Assembly (NCBI GenBank): GCA_044222005.1
Contig: JBGANY010000001.1
Location: 248,001 to 312,000 of the forward strand
DNA length: 64,000 nucleotides
Origin: Methylotenera_A sp044222005
Lineage (GTDB): Bacteria > Pseudomonadota > Gammaproteobacteria > Burkholderiales > Methylophilaceae
Reading direction: 5' to 3'
Shown here one piece after another: positions 16,767-26,544 of the stretch. A program made the position numbers and the translations under genes. The notes under the pieces are model-generated. The model was not told the origin of the DNA, made no database searches, and saw only the letters and a list, made by a program, of their open reading frames with translations. Position 1 is the first letter of the stretch. Every line of letters starts with the position of its first letter.

Positions 16767-19471
16767 AAACCGGTACTTTCGTCCGTTTTTACATCGAGCA
16801 TGCGAAAGCGCTCAAACTGCAATTTCCGCTCGGGCAGGCGCAGCAGGGGAACAACTTCGCAATACATCAAATCTTTTTCATCAGTGAATTTTATCGAAGC
16901 CTCGCCGGACTTGATTTCTTGCGCCATGGCTTCAATGCTGGCTTTCCAGTGAGTGAGCAGATCCTGCCAATGTGTGAAATTCTGGATAAATTTAGGCTTG
17001 CGCTTTTCCACTTCAGCTTCAAAATCCGCCTCGCTGACGCCTGAGAAAGCGTGTTCGGCAATTTTTACCATGCCAAACTGCACGCCGGTGATATCGCTGG
17101 CGTCTTCGCTGTAGAATGCAGCATAAATAGGCAATTGCGGTTCTATGATGCGGTCTTCGCCCCAGCTATTTATATCGGGCTTCTGGCCGGTTTTATAATC
17201 GATGAATTCAATTCCGCCATGTTCCAGCTGGTGAATCCTGTCAATTTTCAGGGTGACTTCGATGCCGCAAATCATGACCTTTTTTTCTGCTTCACACGCC
17301 ACGGTATTAAATGCAATACCGCGTGATTTCTCCCAATATTCTATTTCAAAGCCTAGCCAATCACCGATCAGCTTGTACAGCCGCTCTTGTTCCAGTTCCA
17401 ATAAGCCTGCGGAGACAATATTCTGTTCGGCCGAAAAGTCCTGTAATGCCTGCTGAATCGCCTGGATCAACGCTTGCGAAAGGTCGTCTGCGTGCATATC
17501 CCGCAAATCTGCAAAATGCCGCTTCTGCCAAAATGCTGCCAGCACAGCATGCACCAGAATGCCGCGCGCCATTGCATCCAGGCCGTTGCTGGGCGTTTTG
17601 AGCGCCTTCGCGCCAAGCCGATACTGGTAAAACGCCCATGCCGGGCAGATGGCCTGCGCCCGGAATAACCCGGTGCCGCCAGAGACATGCTCGCCAGCCT
17701 GCACCGCGGGGGCGATGTGGTCATCTATATGTTCTAGGTTAGCATTACCTTGGCGGCTCAGTTTCTCAGCCAGTGTTTCGGCGAGCGGCATGGTTTCCAG
17801 AGGCACGATGTCTTTCATCAGTGGCGAAGCGCGTAACTGGCTATTGTTTTCAGTCTGGCTGCTGGAGAAAACAATGTGCCCGGCAGAGTGCAGCAAGCGC
17901 TGTTGTACGGTGGCGGCAAACGCAGCCTGTACGCTGTTGTCTGCATTCGGCAGCATTGCGGCACGTTGAATAAACGCAGGCAACAACGAATTCTGGCGGG
18001 CTGCCGGTGGCCAGATATGGTCGTTCATGCCCATCACCCACATGGCGTCCACCGGCGCGCTCAGCGCTTCCATCATGCCCAGAATCTGTATCGCAGGCTC
18101 ATCTAAGGTTTCGGCCTGGAATACCTGTTCTGTGCAAATTTGCTGCATCACTTGCACGGCTTCGGACAGGGAGAAACTTTTGCCGAGCACATCAAGTTTG
18201 CCTAGCTGCTGCAACGCTTTTTGCCAGGCGTTAACGGCCTGATGTTCAAGGCTGGTTATCGCACGCTCGCCTGGCCAGTTGAGCGCATCCAGCAAGGCGA
18301 TCAGCGTTAGTGCCCATTGTGAAGCGGCAGCTTTTTTATTTGAGACGAGTGAATTTGCGGCTTGTATTTCCGCCAGTAGGCGCGAGATGTTCAGGCTTTT
18401 TTCATGCTGGTTTCTGGCTAAGGCGATTAAGTTTGCCCAAGTGAATTGCGCAGGCAAGTATTCGCGTATTTTCGCGTCCAGCAAGGCGCGTGCGTCTGCC
18501 TCTTGCTGGCTGGCAGACCAGAAGGGTGAGCGCAGCATGCCTGAAATATCAGTCTGCTGCAACTGATAGCTGCTAAACAGGCGCAGCAGATTTAAGGCGG
18601 CCTGAATAATGGGCTGCTGGTTTAATGGAGTACCGAGTGAAAAGTTATAACAGCGTGCGCTCTCCGCCAAGCCAGGGCGCGCGCTGGCGGGGTAAAACAC
18701 ATCGTCCAGAAAATCGGCCAGCTGGTTTCTGGTTTCATTGAGCTGCGGCGTGATGATTGCCAGTTTTGCACTCGGGTTTTCATCCAAATGCTGCTTCGCC
18801 CAGGCTACTGCAGCACGGCATTCGGCTTCCTGATTTTCCAGACTCACATGCTGGGTTTGTGCAGGCTCGGCGCGTGTTGTTACATATGCTGTTACTTGCA
18901 CGCCGTGCTTCATTAAAATCTCGCGTAGGCGCTGCTCCTGCGGCGCGGTCTGGTCAAACCCGGCAAATTCAATACGGGCTGGCAGCAAGCCTGCATGTTG
19001 CGCCAGGCAATCCAGCAGCCAATCCATATGACGCACGCTTTCAAGCACACTCAGTTGGCGGCAGCGCTGCTGAAACGCGCGCTGCCACTGCATAAATTGA
19101 CGCGACTCTTCGGCCTGAAACTCGCGCGGCACCTGCAGCTTCCACGCAACCATGTAGCGGTTCGCTTCAATCGCAGCGCTGGCCAGGCCTGCAACATCAA
19201 ACAAATCGCCAAAGGCATTTTTTTGAAGCGATTGCGTGATGACTTCCTGCCACAACAGTTGCTCGTTAAATGGACTCAATAGCGTATGCGGCTCGGCGAT
19301 TTCGCCGCTGAGCAAAGCTTCCTCAATCACGTTATCCAGCCATTGCGATAACGTCAGCACCGGCGCGCTTTGCCATTGCTGTTGCCCGGCTTGTAATTGT
19401 CGTCGCGTGATATCGTTTTGAATGCTGCGGGCAAGGCGGGCGGATGAGCAAAGAATCAAGGTGTTTAACAT
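16763..19471 (-). CDS. addB: AddB-like PD-(D/E)XK nuclease/inactivated helicase subunit
   Basis: This 902-residue protein pairs with the AddA-like helicase encoded directly downstream. The N-terminal region resembles a degraded superfamily I helicase: no good Walker A is visible in the opening LILCSSARLARSIQ. The C-terminal third is a RecB-like nuclease, with GILVHAVLAAFW (residue ~640), VTLKIDRIHQLEHGG and FIDYKTGQ supplying the H, D and D-x-K catalytic residues. This is the layout of the proteobacterial 'probable DNA repair protein' AddB-like family. The gene starts next to a divergent small membrane protein at 19533 and shares an ATGA with the downstream gene. Confidence 0.85.
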   Translation of the reverse strand: MLNTLILCSSARLARSIQNDITRRQLQAGQQQWQSAPVLTLSQWLDNVIEEALLSGEIAEPHTLLSPFNEQLLWQEVITQSLQKNAFGDLFDVAGLASAAIEANRYMVAWKLQVPREFQAEESRQFMQWQRAFQQRCRQLSVLESVRHMDWLLDCLAQHAGLLPARIEFAGFDQTAPQEQRLREILMKHGVQVTAYVTTRAEPAQTQHVSLENQEAECRAAVAWAKQHLDENPSAKLAIITPQLNETRNQLADFLDDVFYPASARPGLAESARCYNFSLGTPLNQQPIIQAALNLLRLFSSYQLQQTDISGMLRSPFWSASQQEADARALLDAKIREYLPAQFTWANLIALARNQHEKSLNISRLLAEIQAANSLVSNKKAAASQWALTLIALLDALNWPGERAITSLEHQAVNAWQKALQQLGKLDVLGKSFSLSEAVQVMQQICTEQVFQAETLDEPAIQILGMMEALSAPVDAMWVMGMNDHIWPPAARQNSLLPAFIQRAAMLPNADNSVQAAFAATVQQRLLHSAGHIVFSSSQTENNSQLRASPLMKDIVPLETMPLAETLAEKLSRQGNANLEHIDDHIAPAVQAGEHVSGGTGLFRAQAICPAWAFYQYRLGAKALKTPSNGLDAMARGILVHAVLAAFWQKRHFADLRDMHADDLSQALIQAIQQALQDFSAEQNIVSAGLLELEQERLYKLIGDWLGFEIEYWEKSRGIAFNTVACEAEKKVMICGIEVTLKIDRIHQLEHGGIEFIDYKTGQKPDINSWGEDRIIEPQLPIYAAFYSEDASDITGVQFGMVKIAEHAFSGVSEADFEAEVEKRKPKFIQNFTHWQDLLTHWKASIEAMAQEIKSGEASIKFTDEKDLMYCEVVPLLRLPERKLQFERFRMLDVKTDESTGL

Positions 19472-19532
19472 TGCATCATTCTATTGGATAATGCTGGCTT
19501 AGCAAATAAAACGCTTAATACGGAGAAACGCA

Positions 19533-19913
19533 ATGCTGGCGCAGATTGGAAGAGTTTTGAAATATTTTATTTGGTTGCTGCTGATTCCATTGCTGCTGTT
19601 TGTGCTCTACACATGGGCAGCGCTCACATGGGTGTATTCATCGGGCGAGCGCGCGGGTTATGTGCAGAAACTCTCTCAAAAGGGCTGGGTGTGCAAGACC
19701 TACGAGGGAGAGTTGATTTTGGTTTCCATGCCCGGCACACAGGCAGAAAAGTTTCACTTTACGGTAAGGGATAAAAAAGTCGCCAAAAGAATTGATGAGA
19801 CAGTAGGCAAACGCGTGCGCCTGATTTATGAGGAACATAAAGGCATTCCGACGGACTGTTTTGGTGAGACGGGATACTTTGTGCAAGATGTGCAGTTGCT
19901 CGATAAGCAGTAA
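19533..19913 (+). CDS. Small single-pass membrane protein of unknown function
   Basis: This 126-residue protein has one hydrophobic helix near the N-terminus (FIWLLLIPLLLFVLYTWAAL, residues ~12-31) and a soluble C-terminal part of about 90 residues. That part is beta-rich by eye (GWVCKTYEGELILVSMPG, then FHFTVRDKKVAKRI and GKRVRLIYEEHKGIP) and may be a small OB-like barrel. I do not recognise a characterised family, although similar proteins occur next to greB in other betaproteobacteria as far as I recall. A GGAG Shine-Dalgarno precedes the ATG. The stop codon overlaps the greB start (TAATG), which implies translational coupling. Confidence 0.8.
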   Translation: MLAQIGRVLKYFIWLLLIPLLLFVLYTWAALTWVYSSGERAGYVQKLSQKGWVCKTYEGELILVSMPGTQAEKFHFTVRDKKVAKRIDETVGKRVRLIYEEHKGIPTDCFGETGYFVQDVQLLDKQ

Positions 19914-20398
19914 TGGCTGTAACTGACGAAAAAAATTACATCACGCCAGAAGGTTTTGCAGCCTTACAGGCTGAGTTTCATCAGCTTTACAAGGTCGAGC
20001 GTCCGGAAGTGGTGCGCACGGTGGCATGGGCGGCCAGCAATGGCGATAGAAGTGAGAATGGTGATTATATTTATGGTAAAAGGCGGTTACGCCAGATTGA
20101 TGGGCGTTTGAAACATTTGATGAAACGTATGGATTTGGCTGAGGTTGTGGACAGTAGCAAACAACAAGGCTTAGAAAAAATCTATTTTGGCGCTTGGGTG
20201 ACACTATTTAATTTGAATGATGACACAGAAACCACCTACCGTATTGTTGGGAAAGACGAATTAGCGCCTTCAGATGGCTATATCAGCTGGGTTTCGCCGC
20301 TGGCAAAAGCCATGCTGGGCAGGGGTTTGGGCGATACGGTGCGTGTGCAAACGCCGAAGGGTGAAGAGGAATTTGAAGTAGTAGACATTCATTATTAG
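19913..20398 (+). CDS. greB: Transcript-cleavage factor GreB
   Basis: This 161-residue factor enters the RNA polymerase secondary channel and stimulates cleavage of backtracked transcripts. The N-terminal coiled coil carries YITPEGFAALQAEFHQL and the tip motif DRSENGDYIYGKRRLRQID with the acidic residues that coordinate the cleavage magnesium; NGDYIYGK is the GreB form. The C-terminal FKBP-like domain has SWVSPLAKAMLGRGLGDTV and ends EEFEVVDIHY. The start overlaps the previous gene by 1 bp. A broken partial copy of this gene lies 4 kb downstream at 24537-24775. Confidence 0.95.
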   Translation: MAVTDEKNYITPEGFAALQAEFHQLYKVERPEVVRTVAWAASNGDRSENGDYIYGKRRLRQIDGRLKHLMKRMDLAEVVDSSKQQGLEKIYFGAWVTLFNLNDDTETTYRIVGKDELAPSDGYISWVSPLAKAMLGRGLGDTVRVQTPKGEEEFEVVDIHY

Positions 20399-20424
20399 GT
20401 CATCGGTATTAAATTAAGGTCAAA

Positions 20425-22983
20425 ATGGAATTAAGCAACACACTGCGCAAGTTGAGTCCAGTCATTAGCCTTGTTTTGTTTGCTTTGGCCATCTTTGTCG
20501 TTCATCACGAGATCATGCTTTATCATTGGCACGATATTCAACAAGCGTTGCAAAGCTTACCTATATTGCTAGTAATTACTTGTTGCGGGATCACTCTGTT
20601 GAGCTATCTTGCCCTAAGTTTTTATGACTATCTGGCACTTGAATATGCTGGTGAAAAACTGCCCTATCATCGCGTATTGTTCACGTCTTTTTTAAGTTAT
20701 ACCATTAGTAACAATGTCGGACATGCATGGCTTTCAGGTGGCTCGATGCGTTACCGCCTATATTCCAGCTGGGGTGTAACAGCTGCTTCCATTGTTAAAG
20801 TGGTGGCGTTCTGTACCATCACCTATTTTCTAGGTGCGCTGACTCTAGTGATAGGAGGGTATGTTTTTTCCCAAGATCATGCCCTCATTTCTGGAAGGCT
20901 ACCACAGGGTTCGGTGCAAGTAGCGGTAATGGCTGGAGCCGTTCTACTCATCGCATGGTGGGGACTGGTCTTGTTTCATCGCAACCCTTTGACCATTAAG
21001 GGTTTCAGCCTTGAGATTCCTAATTTTTCGCTCGCGCTTCGTCAATTACTCGCAGCGCTACTTGATTTACTGCTGGCTTCGTTGGTGCTGTATCTACCAT
21101 TGTTCCATTACACCAATATTCCGTTTGGTGATTTTTTGGTATTTTATATTTTTTCTCAACTTCTCGGGCTCGTCAGCCAGTTGCCTGGCGGGATAGGTGT
21201 GTTCGAAGGCAGCTTTTTATTCCTGGCCTCCAGCTACTACCCAGCAACTCACATCATGGCTTCGCTGATTATCTATCGCGCGATTTATTATTTCATGCCG
21301 TTGCTAGTATCAAGTTTTATATTGGTCACTTACGAAGTGCGGTTACATCAAATCATGCGCAATAGGCTGGTGAGTACTGCTGTTAATGTCATTGAATCTA
21401 CAATACCGCAAATCTTGTCGATTCTGTTGATGTTGGGTGGCGCTATATTGCTGTTTTCAGGCGCAACCCCCGCCTTCAAAGACCGCCTGCAGTGGTTAGA
21501 ATATCTGATCCCACTACCTGTGATGGAGCTTTCCCATCTGCTCGGTAGCATCGCGGGCGTTGTTTTGTTATTGCTTTCTCAGGCAGTACGTAGGCGTATT
21601 GATGCAGCCTACTTTGCCACGATCGCCATGTTGGTATTGGGCATAATAGCATCACTTGGCAAGGGTCTTGATTACGAAGAAGCATTAATTCTTGGTGCGA
21701 TGCTTCTACTGTTTATTCCTGCTAAAAAGCATTTCTACCGTAAGTCAGCGCTGCTACAGCTTGATCTTTCCCCACAATGGTTAATGTTGGCGTTGATGGT
21801 GGTGGTTGGCTCGATCTGGCTAGGTTTTTTTTCTCACAAGCATGTGGAATATTCCAACGAACTCTGGTGGCAGTTTGCGCTACATGGAGATGCCTCACGT
21901 TTTTTACGCTCTTTGGTTGCTATATTGATTGTTATTACTGGGCTTGCAGGTTATCGATTGTTAACCCGTACAGCATTTTCCTTGGCTTTACCCAGTGCTG
22001 CTGAGCTAGATAAGGCTGGAGTCATTGTCAGGCAATCCAGTGATACCTCAACCTATCTGGCACTGACAGGTGATAAATATCTGCTGTGGAGTGATACTGG
22101 TAACAGTTTTCTGATGTTCGATGTTACAAACAAATACTGGGTGGTAATGGGAGATCCCGTTGGCGTTGAGGAGGAACATGAAGAGCTAGCATGGAAACTG
22201 CTCACGCTGGCAGACCGTCAGAATGCAAAACTTGCTTTTTATCAGGTGAGTACACACCATCTCCCGCTCTATCTTGATCTTGGACTCACTCTCATTAAAT
22301 TAGGCGAAGAAGCCAGGGTACCGCTCGCCTCATTTAGTCTCGAAGGCAGTAAACGGCCTGGTCTACGCCAATCTTTCAACAAACTTCATAGACAAAGCCT
22401 GTTATTTGAAATAATCCCAGCTTCAGGCGTGGAAGCGCTACTTCCCCAGCTACAATGCATTTCTGATCACTGGATGAAAGACAAGAAGGCGAGAGAAAAA
22501 CGCTTTTCACTTGGGTTTTTTAAAGAAGACTATCTCCGTCATTGCTCGGTTGCAATTATTAGACGGGAGGGACGTATCATTGCCTTCGCTAATTTGTGGG
22601 AGTTACAAAATAAGGACGAGCTTTCTATTGATCTGATGCGCTACGAGCAGGAGGCACCCAATGGGGTCATGGAATACCTGATCGTTTCTATTATGTTATG
22701 GGGTAAGGAGAATGGGTACCACTGGTTCAATCTTGGTATGGCACCGCTCTCCGGCCTAGAAAAGCATCCGCTTGCCCCGATTTGGAACAAAATCGGCAAC
22801 ACTATATTTCGCTTTGGACATGAGTTTTATAATTTCGAGGGCTTGTACCAATACAAAAACAAATTCGATCCTGTCTGGCAACCACGCTATCTTGCAGCGC
22901 CTGCTGGCATATCCATGGCCTCTGCATTGCTATCGGTAACCACGCTAATCTCGGGCAATATAAAAGGAGTATTTGCCAAATGA
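20425..22983 (+). CDS. mprF: Phosphatidylglycerol lysyltransferase MprF/LpiA
   Basis: This 852-residue bifunctional membrane protein transfers an aminoacyl group, typically lysine from Lys-tRNA, to phosphatidylglycerol and flips the product. The N-terminal ~510 residues are a multi-helix flippase/synthase region containing the family's FLSYTISNNVGHAWLSGGS and GLVSQLPGGIGVFEG segments. The C-terminal DUF2156 catalytic domain (~530-830) shows MGDPVG, HHLPLYLDLG, RQSFNKLHRQ and FNLGMAPLSGL. It overlaps acvB/virJ by 4 bp (ATGA), matching the lpiA-acvB operon of Agrobacterium and Rhizobium. The acceptor amino acid cannot be read from sequence. Confidence 0.93.
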   Translation: MELSNTLRKLSPVISLVLFALAIFVVHHEIMLYHWHDIQQALQSLPILLVITCCGITLLSYLALSFYDYLALEYAGEKLPYHRVLFTSFLSYTISNNVGHAWLSGGSMRYRLYSSWGVTAASIVKVVAFCTITYFLGALTLVIGGYVFSQDHALISGRLPQGSVQVAVMAGAVLLIAWWGLVLFHRNPLTIKGFSLEIPNFSLALRQLLAALLDLLLASLVLYLPLFHYTNIPFGDFLVFYIFSQLLGLVSQLPGGIGVFEGSFLFLASSYYPATHIMASLIIYRAIYYFMPLLVSSFILVTYEVRLHQIMRNRLVSTAVNVIESTIPQILSILLMLGGAILLFSGATPAFKDRLQWLEYLIPLPVMELSHLLGSIAGVVLLLLSQAVRRRIDAAYFATIAMLVLGIIASLGKGLDYEEALILGAMLLLFIPAKKHFYRKSALLQLDLSPQWLMLALMVVVGSIWLGFFSHKHVEYSNELWWQFALHGDASRFLRSLVAILIVITGLAGYRLLTRTAFSLALPSAAELDKAGVIVRQSSDTSTYLALTGDKYLLWSDTGNSFLMFDVTNKYWVVMGDPVGVEEEHEELAWKLLTLADRQNAKLAFYQVSTHHLPLYLDLGLTLIKLGEEARVPLASFSLEGSKRPGLRQSFNKLHRQSLLFEIIPASGVEALLPQLQCISDHWMKDKKAREKRFSLGFFKEDYLRHCSVAIIRREGRIIAFANLWELQNKDELSIDLMRYEQEAPNGVMEYLIVSIMLWGKENGYHWFNLGMAPLSGLEKHPLAPIWNKIGNTIFRFGHEFYNFEGLYQYKNKFDPVWQPRYLAAPAGISMASALLSVTTLISGNIKGVFAK

Positions 22984-24381
22984 TAAAAACATTAACGGCA
23001 ATAATCTCGCTGCTATTGGGGCTTGTGAACTCTGCGTCAGCAGAGGATATTCAGGAAAGTACCGATAGCTTTGGGCCGTTTGGTCATTTGCATATCTATA
23101 AGGCGGTTGAGCAACCGAAGCATGTGGTGTTGTTCATCTCTGGCGACGGCGGCTGGAATCTAGGTGTGATTGATATGGCGAGGTCGTTGGCAGGACCGGA
23201 TAGCATGGTAGTAGGTATCGACATCACCCACTATATCAAACAGCTCAATGCCAGTAGCGAGAAATGCGACTATCCGGCAGCACATTTTGAGGCACTCAGT
23301 CAATATTTGCAGAAGAAATATAAATTTACGCAATATACACTACCCGTGCTGGTAGGCTATTCATCGGGAGCCACACTGGTTTATGCTACGCTGGCACAGT
23401 CACCCCCCCAATACCTTCGCTGGCGGCATTAGCATGGGCTTCTGTCCTGATCTAAAAACCGGCAAACCTTTGTGTAAAGGCAGCGGGTCGCTAAGCAACA
23501 AACCAGATCCAAAACTAGGCTTTATTTACAATCCTGTAAGCGAGCTTCTAACAAAGCTATACGTTTTACAAGGCGACGCCGATCAAGTTTGTAGCACAGC
23601 TGATACAAAAACTTTTTTAAGCATAATTAAAAATGCTGAATTGATTGAACTGACGAAAGTCGGGCATGGGTTTTCTGTACAAAAGAACTGGATGCCACAG
23701 TTCAAAAAAGCGTTTCAGAAAATCACAGCCGCACAGCAACTTCAGGCTGCATCAGCCTATATTTCTAACGAGCTTGAAGACCTGCCTTTGGTCGAGTTGC
23801 CGACCAGTAGCAACAACCATACGTTGGCAGTAATGATTTCTGGCGACGGTGGTTGGGCAGGTATCGATAAGCAGGTTGCCGATGTGCTTAATAAGGATGG
23901 CATTGCGGTAGTGGGATTGAATTCACTGCAATACTTTTGGAGTAAAAAAGATCCAAACACCACCGGTAAAGACCTTGTGCGCATTCTGAATCATTACAGT
24001 AGGGTATGGGGCCCAGAGAAACTTATACTGATTGGTTACTCAACAGGGGCAGATACGCTGCCCTTCATGGCTAGCCGTTTACCAGAGTCACTGAAATCCA
24101 AAGTGCATGCTGTCGCATTGCTGGGCATGGGAAAGGAAGCAAATTTTGAATTCCATGTGTCTGACTGGCTTTACAGCGCAGGTGGATTGTATAAAGTCAT
24201 CCCAGAGGTACAGAAGCTGAAGGGCATGAATGTAATTTGCATTTATGGCGAAGATGAAACTGACAGTGCTTGCCAATCCCTAAACAATGTTGATTTCAAT
24301 ATTATTGAAATGAAGGGCGGCCATCATTTTGCTGGAGATTATGAAAAATTAGCTAAAACCATTCTGGAACATTCTAAATAA
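22980..24381 (+). pseudogene. acvB: AcvB/VirJ-type aminoacyl-PG hydrolase, split by a frameshift
   Basis: Two overlapping reading frames, 22980-23432 and 23383-24381, together encode one periplasmic alpha/beta-hydrolase protein of about 466 residues. The first starts with a signal peptide (MIKTLTAIISLLLGLVNSASA) and has FISGDGGWN and the nucleophile-elbow VGYSSGA. The second repeats the pattern with MISGDGGWAG and IGYSTGAD, the AcvB tandem layout. The break is at a run of seven C (23403-23409): removing one C joins ...AQSPP directly to NTFAGGISMGF. AcvB hydrolyses lysyl-phosphatidylglycerol made by the upstream LpiA/MprF enzyme. The gene may be phase-variable, recently inactivated, rescued by frameshifting, or affected by a sequencing error; everything else in it looks intact. 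Confidence 0.82.
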
Positions 24382-24536
24382 ATGCTTTATTTATTCAATT
24401 AATTATGAAATTTGTCATCTTAAAATATAGTATTGCTGCCGCTGTGGTCAGGGCTTGCCTAAGCTAACGATAAACTGGGCAGTTTAATAGCAGTGATGCA
24501 AAGTGGTGTCTCATAATTCAGGCTATACTGGGCATT

Positions 24537-24775
24537 ATGGCAATAACTGACTAGAAAACCACATCACCCGAGAAGTCTTTGCCACGTTGCAGGCCATTAA
24601 TAAAGTAGAAGAGCGTAAGGAAGTTTAACAAACCGTTTCGTGGACAGCCGTAGAAGCGAGAATGGCGATTACATCTATGGTGAAAGTCATGCTGGGCTAG
24701 GGTTTGGGCGATACGGTGCGTGTGCAGACGCCAAAAGGGGAGGAGGAGTTTGAAGTGATTGATATCCGTTATTAG
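24537..24775 (+). pseudogene. Degenerate greB fragment
   Basis: This stretch aligns with the intact greB at 19913-20398. It opens with ATGGCAATAACTGAC (greB: ATGGCTGTAACTGAC), hits a stop at codon 6, keeps the AGAATGGCGATTACAT region of the coiled-coil tip, then jumps by a deletion of roughly 200 bp to GGGTTTGGGCGATACGGTG and runs to the same terminal ATTAG. Further stops and indels rule out function. It lies after acvB/virJ, so the mprF-acvB module is bracketed by greB and a greB remnant. The rest of the gap, 24382-24536 and 24776-24831, shows nothing else recognisable. Confidence 0.85.
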
Positions 24776-24831
24776 TTGCTGGCAGTATTAAGCGCTTGAA
24801 TTAATTCCGTTATCAATCTATCATATTTGCT

Positions 24832-25185
24832 ATGAAGAAGCTCATTTGCTTATTTTTAATGCTTTGGTTACCATTATTCATGGCTTCTGCTTGGGCAATG
24901 AATATGCAAATGCAGCTTGACTCAACAACGCATGATGTAGTGATAACGCATATGAGCTGTCATGACGATATAAATCAAGCCCAAGGCAATCAAGCCCAGA
25001 AGACGCATAAAACGCATCAATGTCTTGCCTGCGGGATATGTGCGCTGGCTAACGCATCCGCCAGCTTCAGCACTGCGCCATTTATAAATTTGACTGCCAA
25101 ACTGTCATCTGCACCACTTCCTGCAAACCTGGTGTTTTCTTCTCAGGACTATCCTCCCGCCTATAAACCACCGATATTGAATTAA
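24832..25185 (+). CDS. Small secreted His/Cys-containing protein, CzcI/DUF2946-like
   Basis: This 117-residue protein has a signal peptide (cleavage after ASAWA) and a mature part with Met-, His- and Cys-rich stretches: MNMQMQ, THMSCHDD and KTHQCLACGICAL. Small periplasmic proteins of this kind (CzcI or DUF2946-type) often precede CzcCBA or CusCBA metal efflux operons and are thought to sense or carry metal; none has a well-established activity. It lies 65 bp upstream of the TolC-family gene of a Cus-type system, so I infer a link to copper or silver tolerance. It could also be an independent metal-responsive leader gene. Confidence 0.7.
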   Translation: MKKLICLFLMLWLPLFMASAWAMNMQMQLDSTTHDVVITHMSCHDDINQAQGNQAQKTHKTHQCLACGICALANASASFSTAPFINLTAKLSSAPLPANLVFSSQDYPPAYKPPILN

Positions 25186-25250
25186 ATTACACAGGGTTAA
25201 TCCGCCCAGTTTTTTAGTTTGACTATTTTTAGTCAGTATCGGAGGTTGTT

Positions 25251-26543
25251 ATGTTTACCCAACAATGGAAGCTGTTTTTCCATGCGTGTTTCTGGTTTCT
25301 GGCCAGTCTGCATGTATATGCCGAGCCGGGCTTATCGCTGGCTGAAGCGATGCGTTTGTCTACTCAACACCAGCCGTTGCTTGAGTCACTGGATGATGCA
25401 TCTTCTTCGTCAATGGCGGCAGCGGTTGCATCTAGTCAGTTGCCAGATCCGCGTTTGAAGCTGGGCATTGTTAATTTACCGGTGACATCGAGCGATGCTT
25501 TTCGTTTTGACCGAGATGACATGACCATGTCAACGATCGGCGTCATGCAGGAAATGGTGCCATCGGCAAAACGTGAAGCAGGCGCAAGGGCCATGCAGGC
25601 CACTGCGACGCAATATCAGACAGAAAAAATAGCCACATCCAAATCTATCCAACGTGATGCGGGATTGGCTTGGCTGGATGTTTATGAAGCACAGCGAAAA
25701 GTGGAGCTATACAAGCGCATCATGGATGAAATGACAGCAGAGCGCGATGTAGTAAAGGCGCGCATTGCTTCCGGAAACGCCCAGATGGCTGAAGTTTTCA
25801 AGTTAGACACCCAGCTTTCCAATACCCATCATCTATTTATCACCGCACAACGCGATGAAAGGAAAGCGCGTGCACTTTTGTCAAGATGGATTGGCAGCGC
25901 GGCCAATCAGCCCATCTCATCCGAACTGCCCATGTATTCTATTGCAATCAATCGGGATGCGCTGAACGAGCTGATCGATAAACATCCGCTGGTGCTGAAT
26001 GCAAAACAGATAGAGCAGGTAGCCATTTCGGAAACTGATCGTTCCAAAGCGGATCGTGAATTAAATTGGAGCTGGGAGGTGATGTACGGCAAACGGCGTT
26101 CTGACCTGAGCGATATGCTGACATTGCAGGTGGCGATTGATTTGCCGTGGGACAGACCCAACCGGCAGGATAAGCGCACAGCCGAGAAAATGCTTCTGGT
26201 AGAAAAGGCACGCAAACTGACGGAGGACCGTCGTCTGGAATTATCTGCCGAATTAGCTAATGTGCTGGCAGATCAGGAAGCTGCTAAGGCACGTGAAGAC
26301 GAACATCAACAGAGGCTCATTCCAACTGCAAAAGCATTGCTTGGTGTTGCGCAGGCAGGTTATCAGGCTGGAAAGCAAAACCTCTCCGAGGTATGGGAAG
26401 CGCGCAGAGGCTTGATTGAGGTTGAAATGGAACATTGGACTATTTTAACGGACATCCAACGCGCGGCAATCAAGTTGGCCTATCTCACTAACAGTGATCC
26501 ATTTGGCAATGGGCCATCTGGCGACAGTCAGGTACTTAAATAA
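25251..26543 (+). CDS. cusC: TolC-family outer-membrane channel of a Cus-type efflux system
   Basis: This 430-residue protein starts with a signal peptide (cleavage near VYAEPG) and has two TolC-type halves with long coiled-coil helices (for example ARIASGNAQMAEVFKLDTQL and ADQEAAKAREDEHQQRL). LSLAEAMRLSTQHQP at the mature start is typical of outer-membrane efflux proteins. It would form the outer-membrane tunnel for the fusion protein and RND pump encoded next. The start at 25251 has GGAGG just upstream. It is divergent in sequence from E. coli CusC, so the symbol reflects the operon rather than close identity. Confidence 0.87.
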   Translation: MFTQQWKLFFHACFWFLASLHVYAEPGLSLAEAMRLSTQHQPLLESLDDASSSSMAAAVASSQLPDPRLKLGIVNLPVTSSDAFRFDRDDMTMSTIGVMQEMVPSAKREAGARAMQATATQYQTEKIATSKSIQRDAGLAWLDVYEAQRKVELYKRIMDEMTAERDVVKARIASGNAQMAEVFKLDTQLSNTHHLFITAQRDERKARALLSRWIGSAANQPISSELPMYSIAINRDALNELIDKHPLVLNAKQIEQVAISETDRSKADRELNWSWEVMYGKRRSDLSDMLTLQVAIDLPWDRPNRQDKRTAEKMLLVEKARKLTEDRRLELSAELANVLADQEAAKAREDEHQQRLIPTAKALLGVAQAGYQAGKQNLSEVWEARRGLIEVEMEHWTILTDIQRAAIKLAYLTNSDPFGNGPSGDSQVLK

Positions 26544-26544
26544 A

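Noticed and set aside
26494..26544. Upstream start for cusB
   Set aside because: It overlaps cusC by 50 bp, and the residues before Met at 26545 do not resemble a CusB N-terminus.
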